A stretch of DNA of 64,000 nucleotides from Heliopora coerulea (Eukaryota > Cnidaria > Anthozoa > Scleralcyonacea > Helioporidae): contig JASJOG010000024.1 of assembly GCA_030142905.1 (NCBI GenBank), positions 385,001 through 449,000 of the forward strand, read 5' to 3'. The notes beneath the pieces were generated by a model. The model had not been told where the DNA came from, ran no database searches, and was given only the letters and a program-made list of their open reading frames with translations. The position numbers and the translations under genes are program-made. Positions 13,201 to 28,200 of the stretch are shown here, piece after piece (position 1 is the stretch's first letter; each line of letters opens with the position of its first letter).

Positions 13201-16200
13201 AATTTGATTATTCTGCCATGAGATAAACTCTTTCCCGGTGTTTCCTAACACCAGACGGTTTTAGACCCGTTTTAGACGCCTTTTTCATGAGCTGAACCTA
13301 ATAGAGCAGATTAGGTTCATGATAAATACGGCGTCTGAATCAAATAGATACGGCAATTTTTATTCAGTTCGACCCATTTATTAGGTTCGACTGATTCGGT
13401 CTAACCTAATTTATTTGGCATGGCGTGGATTTAGGCGGCAAACTTTTCATGTGCCGTACCTGATGCGTAAATTATTGAAATACATTTTCTATCCCGAAAT
13501 GTAGGACTCTTGTTGAAAAAACCTACTCATTAGGCACAATTTGGTCAGCTTTAACATCACTCAAGATGATACAAGCGTATAGCAAGTCTCTTTTCTGGTG
13601 ATTTTGATTCCTCGTTGATTTTATTCCGCACTAACACGTGTCTGATATGGCTAAGAATGTGGTGGAATGCCATCGTGAAATTCGTAAGGTCTTCTTTAGT
13701 CTTAAATTGCTGTTAGTATTCGGTAAGGGGTTCTGGTGGCACAGTGGTACTGCACGTGTCTCGCATCACTGTTATTAGGGTTCGATTCCGTCTCCGTGTA
13801 GTTTTCTGATTAAAGTTACCTTGGTTACATGTGGAGAGTGATGTCGAGTTTGTCTCTACCAAACGTCGCAGGTTTTCTCCGGGTACTCCGGTTTCCTCCT
13901 GTAGTAACACTGGACCCAAAAGAGGTGGCCCTTACTGGACCTCTAGGGAGAACAGCTCTGGTAGCTGTAGGGTTATCCAGTATAAATAAAAGCACTTTAC
14001 CTTTACCTTTAGACGACCTACCCCTAGCCAATATTGCGAAAATATCATCAGTCGACATGATCGATTTCTTTGTTTCGCTGCAGACGTACAACCAGCAACG
14101 AAAGAAGCAAATTTAACAATATTTTTCTCCTAACAGTCAGTTAAGACATGATACTTAATTAAGAAAAGCATTCTCTGGCTGCACTACAGTTCTTGATAAG
14201 CTTCAAAATAACAAACGTCTTGAAGCAACACTTCCTCGGTAACTTCGTAATTATGTTTTTAGCATGGAAGCGCGCCATTACTACAGCAGATAGTTATCTG
14301 TTCGCAGAACCACAAGACGACATTTGGTGCGACTCGTTTGGTTCGCCGTATAAATCAAACCGTGCAAATAAACAGGTTGGAGTCGAGTGAAATGTTAATT
14401 TGGCAAAATACATTTCATTTCTTAACTCATTGAAAAGAAGTAGACAAGTTTTAAATTGATATGAAAGATAAGCATGTATTAATTTTCCTCCCAGACTTTC
14501 TAATAGGTTTTTGTCATTAAAGGAGACATCTTCTGGCGTAATTCTGTTGTCGTTGACTCTTAGGAGTTTTCTTTGAAAAATTATGGAAGTTGAACTTACT
14601 GTTCTCAAAAAATGACGTCATAATTTGCGAATTAGTAACCATTGAAACCAATGAAGAACGACAGACTCGCGCTGAAATAAAGGCCACAATATCAATTCAT
14701 TGTATTTCAGTTAAAGGCCGAGCCGATGAGCAGGTTTGGAAGAAAAAATTAGATAACAAAGTCACATTACTGGAAAATGCACTGTTTGAAGAAGTAGTAA
14801 CCATGGAAACCAACTGACAAGAACATGACTACATTTATATGGAACTACAGATCCCAAATATTACTCGCCCCACATTTCATTGTATTTACTTTTATATGGA
14901 CCTCTATTTTAAGGTACTGAGCTGGACTCCAATATTCTTATTGAGACTGCATTAATTAATTAACTAATTAATTAATTAATTTACCCAGAGAGCAAGGGTC
15001 ACTCAAATTGTTGTAAAATCTAAGTTACGTGGTCCAATGTATGAAACTCTTGAAATTAGTCAAAGGGGATTCGAAATAACACTACTCCACCAGTGTTCGT
15101 GTTATGACAAAAGCCGCGGATGAATTTGATGGATTTATAAAACTGCTGATCAAAAAACAAATTATTATATACATTCGAACGTCTGAATTTAATTCAACGA
15201 TTGCCGACTTGTCAGCCTGGGGTTAGACGATCAATTACAGCATTCATTGTCATCTAACATAAGTTTCTCTTGCTTTGCTTGTCATTCTCAACTTTGCTTT
15301 TCTAGCGTCAAGAAAGTGAGAAAATTATCGAGGAAGAAGTACAACCAGCAGCAGGATTAAAAATTATTAAAATGAGCAAAACAGAGTGGCATTATTTGCT
15401 GGTGGGGACCATTGGAGCTGCTATAAAAGGAGCATTTCCGTTTGTCTTCGCACTTCTGATTGGTGAAATGTTAGGGGTGGGTATTTTGACTCAAAAGTTA
15501 AAAAAACCCCAAAAAACAACCACTCCATACAATATTGGCCTATGTCATGTGAGACCTAGAACATTAAATGTTTTTAAGAGAGCAGACACAACAGTGCACA
15601 TTACGATTCTAAGTATAACTTGTAAAACGGTATCTAGGGGTGCAAAGAAAAGTAACATGAGTAGATGAAAATATCGCAAAATCACAGCAACTTCTATTTA
15701 ACAATTAGATTATGAGCTCGAGATTTCTATGAGGTGATAGTTGACGAAGGCGAAATTAAGAGCGAATAATCTAATTGTTTTAGTAGAAACAGACTTTACT
15801 AAGAACATTTTTCGTCTTCTCTGGGATTGCATTTTCAAGTAAGCATTCTATTTCGTCTTCAGAAACTTCACAAAAACGAGAGGCGGAAGCCATTTTCGCT
15901 ATTCGCTATCTATCGACGGATAGCGAGTAGCGTAGCCAATCAGAATGCAGCATTTGCAATAGTACTCGACTAAGTTTCTACTAATTACTGTAATTACAGT
16001 GGTGCATTAAAATATAGTACCTTGTTTGGCGTTTTCCAAAGTATCCTGGTGTGTTTATTTGCGATATGGGCTTCCTGAAAATTATTTGCTGAGCAATAAT
16101 CTTTATTACTAGACTTCGATTTCCGTCTGGTATTTCGATAGCCGAAATCCTAACCATCAAATATCATGATACTTTTCAGTACTACTTTTGGCGATTATTA

Positions 16201-19200
16201 GGTATTTACAAGGAATCCTGACATTGAGGAAGAGAGGGAGAAAATGAATGATGATTCAAGATTTTGGTCGTTGTTATTTTTGGCATTGGCCACTGGATGC
16301 TTTTTAGGGGAATTAATGCAGGTTGGTAGACGACAGTAGATAGATAATGTAATCTATCTGCTGAATAGGGCAAATAAACGTGTTTTCGTATTTTCTTGTT
16401 ATATTGAGCCGGGTAAAAGAGGTAGCTATTTCTGTTCTAGCAGCCCTGATATTGTCAAAAATGTTGTATTCCCATGAACTGCATCACAAATGTAGAAACG
16501 CCGTATGTTCCCTTGAATTCTCACGTCCTCCCATTTAATTTCATATATCCCCTTGACATTCGAAATGTTTCCTAGAACTACCATATGAACATTTGTGGAG
16601 TTACTTAAACGTTATAAAACCTTCAAATATTCTTGCGTACTCCTTTCAACTCCTTTGTTCTCTCGTTCTCCCATAGACTCTCATATATCCCCAAGTACTT
16701 CCTACAGTTCCCTAGTACTTGTCTGAAATTCCATGAACGTCCAGGCGTTCCCAAGAGCTCCCGAGAACTCTACTGAACTCCCCCTCCGTGCTTAAAAATA
16801 TGTAATTCTAAGTGTTGCACATATATTGCTTTCGGCTATTTTAGCGCCGTTTTCAGCCTTGTAGAATATATTGAGGCTTGCTAAGAGCATTGCCTGCGGT
16901 TTTGCAATAAAATTTCAAAGGCTTAATCTGGAGGTCATGGGCCGCATCCAGTTCAAAAGGTTCAGGCAAACAGGAAAGACGTTTTGACAAAATTTCACGT
17001 TATTTCCATGGTTAGTATGAGCAGACGGAGGTCATTCCACGATGATAACGAGCTCAAAGGCTTAACTGCAATGGTGTAATAATCGTGTACAAAGCAACAT
17101 AAATGGGTCACATCAGTACCTAATATACTTTCACCCAAAATTAATGATTGTTCTTAATTAATCAATGCACAAATGGGCAGTGTTACTTCTATATGTCAGT
17201 CCCTTTACTCCATTAACTCTTTCCCGAGCGGATCCTTTCTTCTATTATTTTGCGCCAGCTAACGTCAGACGATTTTACTCGTTCAGAGAAGACATCTCGC
17301 CTGGAAGGGGTTAAAACTATCTTACTACTAACTCTTTCACTGCAAGATCAGTCTCCCATTATTTTACTCCGGCTGACGCCAAACGATGTTACTCGTGAAG
17401 GAGACATCCTACCAGGAAGGGGTTGAACTAAGTGATACGCTTTATCTGAAATTAAGAGTCCACAAACCCTAGATTAAAATCACAGTTTATATACCCTTCT
17501 GTAGACTGTACTTAAATAAAGATGCCGGTGACATTTGGTAAGAAAAACAGTGTGTCGTATATTAATTAAACCAGTCTTAAGGATTTGTGTTAGATTTTGT
17601 TTTAAAAGCATTGAAATCATTGAAAACTGGCAATTAACCAAACTTCTGTGACGGAAAATTAGGAAATGTCCGAAAATTTAGCTATTTTACCCCTAACTTT
17701 AAAAACATCTCGCCGCCCCTCGAGATGGACAAAATATAAATAACGGAGAGGAATTTGACGAAGTCATTCCAATTATCGGCAATCAAATAATTACTGGCAT
17801 TGGTGCAGAAACTTTGTCTGGTTTTACCTGATAATTGGTCTACGTCTTAAGGTCCTGAACTGGGCTCCAATATTCTAGCTGACACTATACGTTTTCAGTC
17901 CGGAAAATCCATCTCTACGTGTCTGATAATAACTTTGAAATAAAATGGAAAAGACTGTCCGGTGGAAGTGCCATTTAAAATAGACTTTTACTACGTCTTA
18001 GGGCTACTGACGAGTCAGTTAGGTTTTACGAGATTGCATGGGAATTCAATATAGCACGTGGGAAGAAAAGTAGGTTCTTGGGAGTTTAACGATGAACGCA
18101 GCACAGAGTTCATAGCCTAATATTGACAAGGCAGTTTGAGTACACGGGAGTTCAGGAGAGTACATGGGAATTAAAAAGGATACATTTTAGTTCTCGCATG
18201 AGTTCTAGGGAGTTCTGGAGAGCATATAGGAGTTCTGAAGAATACAGGAGAGTTCAGCAGAATAACAGAGTGCGGAGCTCAAGGAAATACCTGGGAGTAC
18301 AAAGGAATTCAGAGGAGTACATTGGAGTTCAAGGGAGTAAATTCACATAGAAGTTCAAGAGCGTGCATGAGTATACAACTGAGGTACATGTGGTAGTTCT
18401 GAGCAGTACATGAGAATTCTAGGGGTACATAACAAGACAGTACATGGGACTATGGGAGTATATTGGAATTCAAGGTATTTCCTGGAAACTTGTGAGATTG
18501 TATGGTAGTTAATGGGAGATACATATTATTTTATGAGACACTTTGATAAAGCCTAATTAAAGTACATCTCGTTAGCTCTTGGTCTTGTCGTTGTACATGT
18601 ATTTTGGAAGAATGCATTTTCATTTTGCTTATTTCACATAGTTAGAGTTCAGGAGCATTTTAGCCCCTCAGTTTGATTGTGTAGCCAGTTTCCTGACACT
18701 GCTCTCGATAGTTCGGTGTGGTGGATAGATAAAAAATGCGTGGATGTTTGTAATTACTCGTGTGAACTTGATATTAGGCGCGAGTCAAAGCACACTTTTA
18801 TCAAAACAATGAATAAAAATCTCAGTTCTCGAAACTATGCTACACGGTTATTCTGCAGCTTGTAAATCGGTCGATTTTATAATTATTTGATTTTTCGTAC
18901 TTACATAGAAGTTGTTCTAATGTGCCTAGGTGTTACTGGTCGTACTAACAGTTTGGCTCTTCCTGTTTGTGTAGGCTTGGATGTACGCAATAGCAGGAGA
19001 AATATTAACAGAAAGGTTGCGAAAGAGAGCTTTTAAATCTATGCTGCGACAAGTAAGTGTTACACCCTTCAATAAGTGATAGAATAATTCCGAAATTACT
19101 TTATGTTTCCAGATAAGATGTCACATGTACACTTCGTTGCAGGCGATGTAAACTAAAATTTAATTCTTTCATGGAAATGTCAGACATTAACTGTTCTACA

Positions 19201-22200
19201 GAGATGCGGCTCCGAGGAATCCCCTCAATATTGTTGTAAAAAGCTTTTAAGAACAAAAGCTTTAAAGTTATGCCATTATGATCGTAATGTAACAAATTAA
19301 GACTTAAGGCTTCCTTAAAAAAACGGCAGCCACCATCACTGTCCCTGAGGAGAATCATTGTATGTAGTCATCGTCAATTTCGATACACTTAATTCAATGT
19401 CGGCGGAGTTTCGTGTGGGCGAGGTCCAAATGCTCAAGAATTGATAGGGGATTCTGGGATCTGTAAAGCACCAAATTCCGAGGCGTGCTGTTGCTTCAAT
19501 CCTTCTTATTGAAATTTCATATTTCTAAATCTCTTTTTATTTTTTATTCATTTTTTTATAAACAGAACGTTGGGTTTTCTTGTCTACGCCGCGACGAGAG
19601 TCTTGCCGGAAACAGCTGTAAAAATTTACAGCATTTCATTTTCATTTTATTAGTTGAATATATTTTAGGCTTTCGGCAGCTTTGCCGCTTGTCAGAAAAG
19701 CTTAAATCGCATTGGAATGCTTTACACAGCTTTCGGTGAGAACAATAAAGGCCTTGCTTCGTGGCATTGCGGTTTGGGACATTGTCACTGTTCGTGGAGC
19801 TATGTCCCCACTGCCCCCCCCGCCTCTGCCACCCTTGACTTCATTGCCTAGTATGTACATTTCTTGAATACCCTAGAAACTGGAAAACTTCGAAAAAGTT
19901 GAAACTGGAAAGCTCAAATTTTATGTTCTTATACATACATTCTTTCTCTGGACTAAGTAGAAAAGGTGGCAGCAGAACAAAAAAAGAAGTGCTGACATTT
20001 CGTGAGAAAAGCCTTCATCAGGGTAAAATGACAGTGGGCAGGAAGAGGGTTAACACCACCTCCTCCTGTCAGCTTTTACTGATCGACTATATGTTGTATC
20101 GTCGATCAGTAAGCCGACACGAGGAGGGAGCGTTAACCAAGAGTATGGTGGATAGTCCTTGAATTGCCAAGCTTGAAATCGAGGCGCCTTTCTTGTCTTC
20201 ATCGCTTTTGCGTATTGCACCCCGACCTAACGTTTTCTCATTCTTGCAACTGCTTTGATAGTAAAGCTAAAGTGTTCCTGCTTTGTTTGTTTGTTTATTT
20301 AGGATACCAGTTATTTTGACGATCCGTTCCATACTACTGGAGCACTGACTGCAAACCTGGCCACGCATGCCTCAGAAGTTCAAGGGGTAAGTTAGGGCTG
20401 TCATGCGTCCTTGTAATTTAAAAAGGTCGGCCCACTGATCTCCAAATAAAATTGAAGCCGAAAATGACAAATAAATTTTGGGGCTGCCATATGGAAGAGC
20501 CCACTTCTAATGATGCAGTTACCGTGGAACCTGTATATAACGGCCCTGTATTAAGCGGCCACCCTTTATTAAGCGGCCAGTTTTCAAAGTCCCGAATTTT
20601 TGGCCCATACACATGCTGTAATTGTTACCTCTATTAAACGGCCACCTCTATTAAGCGGCCGCGGCCACCCTTAAGCAGTCCCATGTTTGTCTTTCTTTGT
20701 TCTTTTCACCTGTATTAAGCGGTCACCCTTAAACGGAAACCCAAAGCCACATGTCTTTTCATGCAGTATTTTCTTGTGTCTGATTGTGATTAAGAAGCGA
20801 TCCATCATCATTATAGAAATGACAATGCTAATGCTTATAATTAACCGCTCATTATGGTCAATTTTCCCAGATGTCAGCAATGAGCTGCAGTTCAAAATCA
20901 CGAGATGCAAAAAATTTTGTTTCGAATCTGCTTTCCTCTGGCTCTACTTGAAATTACTTTTTCAGATAGCTTGTTCTTGAGCAGTGCGATTGTGAAGAAA
21001 TGGCTTTCAAACGTATACTTGTACGAGATTTCTAGGTCATAACCTCCACCACTTTCAATGCGCTTGCCCTTTACAGTGACTTTTCCTTTGCTTGTTGGTT
21101 TGAATTTTATTTCCAACAACGCTATTTTAGCAAAATTTCCGTTTTATCTCCACGTTGATGGTAAGAACTATGAAATGACGGAATGAGATGTATGTCGTTG
21201 TGAACTGTAAGTCAGAAATACTGCATAGTAGAGCAAAAGACAATTGATTGTACCTTTTCATAACTTTACGTTTAGTGCACCGCTACATTTACAAGTTAGC
21301 AACTTTGTTGAAAGTGAAGATCGCCTCAAACAACGTTGATTTTCTTATTGTTTGCTTGAATGCAGTGTCGTATGACATGCTGTTGAAACTGACATTTGAC
21401 CACGCCCAGCGAGTATTTTTACTGATCCTGTATTAAGCGGCCACCTGCATTAAGCGGCCAGTTTCTGAAGTCCCGAGGGTGACCGTTATATACAGGTTTT
21501 ACTGTATTGCTAAATTATAGTTTCCACTTTAAGTTGTGGTGTTTTCAACGGAAACCAGTTAACCTTTACGTTTTTGACAGTAAAATGTATGTGGGACATG
21601 TGGGAGAACATTAAAAGTGATCAGGATTATGGAAAATTAGACGAAATGCGAGCGAAAACCATTACCAGTCAACAATTTGAGGAAACTGGAACTAAAGCAA
21701 GAAACAAAGTGCAAATAAGATCTTGTGACTTGAGCAGTTTGACAGTGATTTTACAATAAAGAGGAAATATTCCCGTTTCTGTATTCGTCTTATTTTTACA
21801 TAGCTTTGATCTCTGATGTACAAAGCCTTTTTATTCAGGGTTTGTTTCAATTATTGCGTTGGCTATACTGCAGTTTAGTGGACACACCTAGCCGCTGGCC
21901 TTTGTTGCGGCTCAGTGGGCAAACGAGGTAGCGTTCGAAGCGAAAATTAAGCATTCCGAAGTCTGTGAAAGTATTTGATTATTTGGAGTTAAAGAGGTAA
22001 AAAGAATCGTGAAGAGACGAATGCAATGGATATTATAATTTTATTAGGGTTAGGTCTGCAAGATTTTTTTTATCCAGTCGAGATGCTTTGTGGTGTAGGA
22101 AATTTGAACTGAATTACCTTTTTAAGAATTGTATTACTTTCTTCCCTGTGTACTCACGTAAGTCAATTTAGCTGATCGGTATTCAAAAACTTTTATATAG

Positions 22201-25200
22201 ACAATCATACGGTTTCGAGTCCAGTTTGAAACTAATTTGCACAGATGTGTTTTTCAAAGGCCTAACATTATGAAAGCCCATAAGAGGAACAATTTGAGCT
22301 CTTTGAAAAATTCAAGAGTCTACATTAATTCCAAATTGAACGACAAACCTTATGATTTACTGTGTAGTATAGTGAAAAAATTAAACAGAAAGTGATGTAC
22401 AAGAGCCTCGGAAATCGCTCACCAAAGCAAATTCACTTCCATGGGTTACAGGATTTTATTAGCCATTTGGGATTTTTTGGACCCAGGGGCGCAACAAAGG
22501 GGGTAACAGTGGAGACAGTTTCCCCTCATTCATGCAGCAAATTGTTTGTCTCATCAAAATATTTATATTTTTCAAGGACGTCAAGTCTAATCTATGATAT
22601 TTTAGCAATGAAATGCATTTTTGAAGCTTTTTTGCTTTCTTAAATAGAAAAATTTTCTTGGTAGGTCGCTCCACAACGTCCTAATAAGTGGAACAGAAAT
22701 ATATACTTTTTACTTTCTCCTATCTGTTCCGAGAATTTTGGATTCGCCCCTGTTTCAGCCCCAATTTATTGGCACTGAATTACCTCTTGTGAGCATTCAA
22801 TTACGTTTTTTCTGCATTCTGTTACCTTGAAATTGGTATGTTCTGTTATTCGTAAGATAATATTTGGGTCATTCTGGCGAAATCCAACAAGGGTCCGTCC
22901 TGAAGGTTCTCAGATTTTCCTTTTAGTTCCTTTTGTTTTTGATTGTTGCATGTTATTTTTGACTTATTCCTAGTTTTATTCATTTTTCTTGAGCTTCGGA
23001 GGGAAAATATATTTTAAGAAAACTTTCTTGATTGACCCCTTAAACTATCAATATGCGGCTAGTAGGACTTTTTCTACTTTTCGACCCCCTGAATCTATAA
23101 AGGTATTGTAGAAGTATGAGGTCCCATTTGACAATCACATTGGTGTTGTTGTATAGATCAAGAGGTCAATGTCCAAGGATTTTCAGCTTTGAAAGTTTTC
23201 CTAATTGTCGCACATTGATTTCCGCGGCTCTGAACTACCCCCCAAAACGGACATTTCCATTTTGAGCCATTTTCAGAGGATGCAAATAGATTTTTAGATT
23301 AGTTTTAAATACTTTATTTCTACATTTCTAGACTCACCACTAGGTGTACGTTTAGAATATATATAGTTTTGTATAGTTTCAACTTAGTGATAAGGAGTTA
23401 GCGAGGTTCAAAAAATAAAAAAACCCCGAATTTTCACACTTTTTGACTTTGTCCCGTTTTCGACCCCCCTGTTGCACTGGAAAACAGGCTTTTGGGTAAT
23501 TGAATTCAAGTGTTCTGTTGAGATTCCAAGCCTTACTGTACGATTAGAAAAGATGGGATGCTCACAAATTGTTGTTGTTCAGTAGTAGTCACCTAAACTT
23601 TGAATTTTTTCAAAGATAGCCCCCAAGACGTGGATTTTCTCAATTTTCTCTAATTTTCGGTTGGTATTTTTTCTACATTGGCTGAGTTAAAACAACTGGT
23701 CTTTAGTGTCTGAGGGACTTGAGGTGGTGGGGATTAAAGAAACATACTTCTCAAGGCATGGGATAAAAGCTACTTGGAATGATGGGTCTCTAAAAATTAA
23801 AGAAATTTAATATTTTCAAAATTTCGGAAGTTGCCTAAATCTTTAAATGGCCATATAATCCGACTGGTAAGAGCTATGGAGCTGAAATGTTCAGGAATTA
23901 CGCCTCTCACGGATACCAACAAATGGTGAAAATTTGAAGAAGATCTGCTGAGAACGTTCAGGACGGACCCTTGTTGAATTTCGCTGAAATGACCCTATAG
24001 CGCATTGTTTTTTTGGCGTGTTGTCGCAGTTTATAGATTTCTATAACAGTCGAATCGTAACTTAAAGAGCATTTCACTAAAAAGGTTCAGATATCAATGT
24101 ATATTCTGCTACCTTCTCCCAAATTTATGGAATATTTATCTTTTCATTTCTAAGGCGACTGGGGCTCGTTTGGGAACCATTGCTTCTTCTTTGGTCACCT
24201 TAATTGGATGTTTCACTCTCGCTTTCATTTCTGGATGGAAGTTAGCTTTGGTCGTGCTAGCATTCATTCCTTTTACTCTTGTTGGCTCAGCCATGGAAAT
24301 GAAAGTTTATTTTGGTGGGAATGTTGGAAATTCAACTGATTTTGAAGAAGCAGGAAAGGTAAGACTGTTAAAAGTCAAAAAGTATTTAAGCTTTGCTTGA
24401 CGTGCAACTACTTAGGCCAGAGATTTCAACGGCCAAAGACATCGAAACCCGTAGCAGTCCGTATTTTTAATTCTATCCTTACAGGGGACGAATCGGGCCT
24501 CCTTTGTTTTTGTTTGTATTTTTTTATTCTCTTTGTGGAAAAATGTGGAGAACAGAAACCAAATTTTGTAATTTGTTGTAATATTTAATAGCGAACAATT
24601 TGTTATGGGATTCGATGAAGTAGTTCGTCATCTGTTGCTATGGTAACCAGTTTTCCAATGGGCTTTGCTTTTGGCTTGAACAATTTTGTGACAATTTTAG
24701 CTGTTTAAATATGTTTAAAAAGAAATGATGATAAACTGCATTTAAAACTCCGTTTAGACTGCGATAAATTGTGCTAATATTTTGTAATACAATAAATAGT
24801 GAGTGTGTCCAGTAAGTTTCATTACAAGTGAATAACACTAACCGTTTTGTGCCAGGTGGCCTATCTGGCCCCCGGTATATTTAAGGCCAAAAAAGCCCGA
24901 TAAAATAGGATTAAAGAGCTAGGTAGCTGCGGCAAAAACTTTCTAAGATTAATAATAATAATCATAGGAACAACAATAGTTATAGTGATAGTTGTTACGA
25001 TAATTATATCTGTAATAGTGATGGTAATAGTAATGATAGTAACAATTGAGAACTAAGACTTGAAATTGGATGGATGTGGAAGAGCCCATTTATACGATAC
25101 GATTGTCGTGTACGATTGTTCGTCCTGGGGTATGCAATGTTGTCTCAAATGCACAATTTCTGTTTTCGATTTGCTTACTGAAGTAACTAGAAATACGTGT

Positions 25201-28200
25201 ACGCAACAAACCCTCACCCACCCTTCCAATATATCTCTCGAGAATCCGAGTAAGAATGATTATTTTTCAAAATTGTCAAAAAGGCAAATCGTCCTTACTA
25301 TAACTGGAAGAGGGAATGCAGTAAAAGAAAAACATCTGACCACAAATATTAACTACCCAAACTGGACATTATTTATATTTAAACTGCTTGTCGTCATATT
25401 TACGTTTAAAACGTCGATTATGTTTTATTAAAACAAAACGTTTGGTGAAAATTACCTTTAACGGTTTAATAAATGATAAGAGATCTATTCTGACAATCCT
25501 ACTGCTTATTAGTCGCGATCTTGAGGTATTTCAAGTCGTTTTCCAATCAAACTTTTCACTCATTTTGCTTTAAAGAAAGATTTTTCATTAGATGGCCGTT
25601 AGCTTTCCGTCTTAAAATTGGAGCATTCTCAAAAGTTACCTACCGGACACCAGCATTACGGACTATTCATGACTGAAAAAATTTTTTTGACATTTTTTGT
25701 CCTAAAAAACCGGTAGATTCTACGTTATCTTAAAGTTGGTAGCAAATGTCTATTGAAAGTGCTTTGATGAAGATTTATGCTAAGTGTTCATCCGGAGGTA
25801 CGAGACTTTGGTGATGAAGATGAAACGAATTACGAAACCGACGAAATAAACAAAGTAAACATGAACGAGTTCTTAATCTTTATTGCTGACCGAAAATCGG
25901 AAAAATACATAACATACAACAAAATACGACAAGCAAACCTTGCGCAAGTTTTGGTCGAAAGAAGAACGAGTAGAGAGAAGTAAAATACGTACATTTTCCC
26001 TCTGTAAAACTTTCGTAAAATAGAAAAATGGCGTAGCGTACAAACCTGCAACTCTTACGTATTTTCAACTAAGCATTCAGCGGCACCTTAACCCAAAGGA
26101 TTCAACGGTGAATTTGCAAAAAGAAGACTGCTTTAAACTTTTAAACTTTCTTGAGAGGTTTTTTAAATCCTGATGAAAGCATTACTGGTCGAATACGGCA
26201 AAATTCATCATTAACAAGCTACCCGAGAAGTGAGAAAGACTGAAGTGGACAACTGTTTCACCGAAGGATAGTTTGGTGACCAAAAACAAGTAACTTTGCA
26301 GCGTGTTATCTGGTGGCTGTTTACCTTGCATTTTTTGTTTCGAGCCAGAAATACATCCTGACGTCTTCAGTGAAGCAACATTGTCTACGGAGAACAATCC
26401 TGAATGAGAAAATGAAGTTCTTGTGTGGAAAGCGGAGAGAACATCCAAAGTCTGTTACGGCCTGGACAAGTCTTCTGAACGATGAGTGTTTTATCCCATT
26501 TCTCAAATAATTGACCATGAACGCTGTCCGGTTAAATACTACAAAATATTCAAAAATCATCATCGTGCAGAGATGAATAAACCAGAATCTTCATTCTACT
26601 TTATCAATAAACACCAGAAAAATCCAGGCGATAATATTTGGTACAAAAAGGCTCCCTTGGGAAAGAATGAAGTCGGGAAGCCACTTTTGAAAGCTGCTCA
26701 AAACAATTCCGTTCGCAGAACTTGTATTTCAAAGCTACTCGATTCAGACTTACCTGTGATTGTGTAGCTCTGGTAAGTGGTTACCAGAACGTGAAAAGTC
26801 TCGAAATTTATATAAATCAGCATCTATTACACTTCAGCGAAGAATGTCGTTTTAATACACTTAGTCGCTCCGCAAATGTCCTGACAGTAAGCGAGTTCCC
26901 TTACGTCTTTTGTTCATATTTATCAGAAAGAACCAAGGCAAAGCGTTGCTACAACAAATGAACAGTTGACCAATGCATATTCCAAGGAGCTAACTTTGAG
27001 AACTGCTCTTTCAAGTCATAAATTGTCCAGATACTAAGATGGCCTCCAAAAGCGAAACCAGCCACAAGCACCAAGAAAGCCATTTCGTTTGACGGTCTTA
27101 AAATCATTTACTAGCTTCAGTGTTCACATGATGTAAACAACGTCTGAAAGATCCATAAAACGGAAAAAAGAAGGAGACCAAACCGATTTGCTTCAATACG
27201 GACCTAAGTAACCGACGATTTGGTGAACAACATACCAGTCCCCGAGCTTGCACACAGCATTCTTGAGTGTGCGGAATCCATGGATATATACCTATATTGA
27301 TTACTTATTAACCGAGTCTGAGGTCTGTACGGGAAAGTATTTGCCTGAGGTTTTCGTACAGACCGAGCGACGAAGGAACTAGGTCTGTGCGAAAAAAACC
27401 GAGGGCAAATACTTCCTCGTACAGACCGAACAAACGAGGTTAATAAGGTATTTATTATATGGCTTTTGGCTCCTTTCTTTGGCTTAGGTTTAGTTGCTTG
27501 ATTTTGCCTATTACGTCGCAGTTTTTTGGATCTATTCATCTAGTTTTCTGCTTAAAATTATCGTTGAGAACATTTGACTTCTTTTTTCGTAGTTTGTTTC
27601 TGTAAATCTTCTGTAAAACGCACTTGAATCTTGATTGTTTTTTTTCAAGTCAACTTGGAAATTTTTTTCAGCCAAAACTAGCCGGTCTGTACCAAAAACT
27701 TATTGCACGGCTAGCCAGCCAATCAGCACACACCATTTTGCGTACAGACCGGCTAGCGAGCACAGCCATATAATATATATATAAATCAAGACCAACTCCC
27801 CAACTCGTCAACCAACATCAATTTTAAAAATCTTGTTGACTTCAATAACTTTTAAAAAACATAATATTTCGGGGCACAGCCCCTTCCTCAGATTAACCTG
27901 CTGTCCACAACGGGAGTCTTTATAGATCTTTACAGAAGTCATTTGCATGTTACAAGTCTCTCACATTAAGCCCCGAAGGGACAGAACTATTAATATTTTC
28001 CATCGCAAAGCTTTCTCTTTTCGTAGGGTCTCTCTTATCCGTGACATCTATTATTTGAACCTCCATATCCTCCAATCCCAAATGGCTTTCTTCAAAAAAA
28101 TGTGCATATAAATGTTCTCCACAAATACCTCTCTGTCCCTTACCATATCGATTCATCGAGCTCTTATGGTTGTTGAATCTCTTCCTAAATTCCGCCATCG

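Noticed and set aside
13829..14116. 95-codon frame
   Set aside because: It runs through the SINE body and tail.
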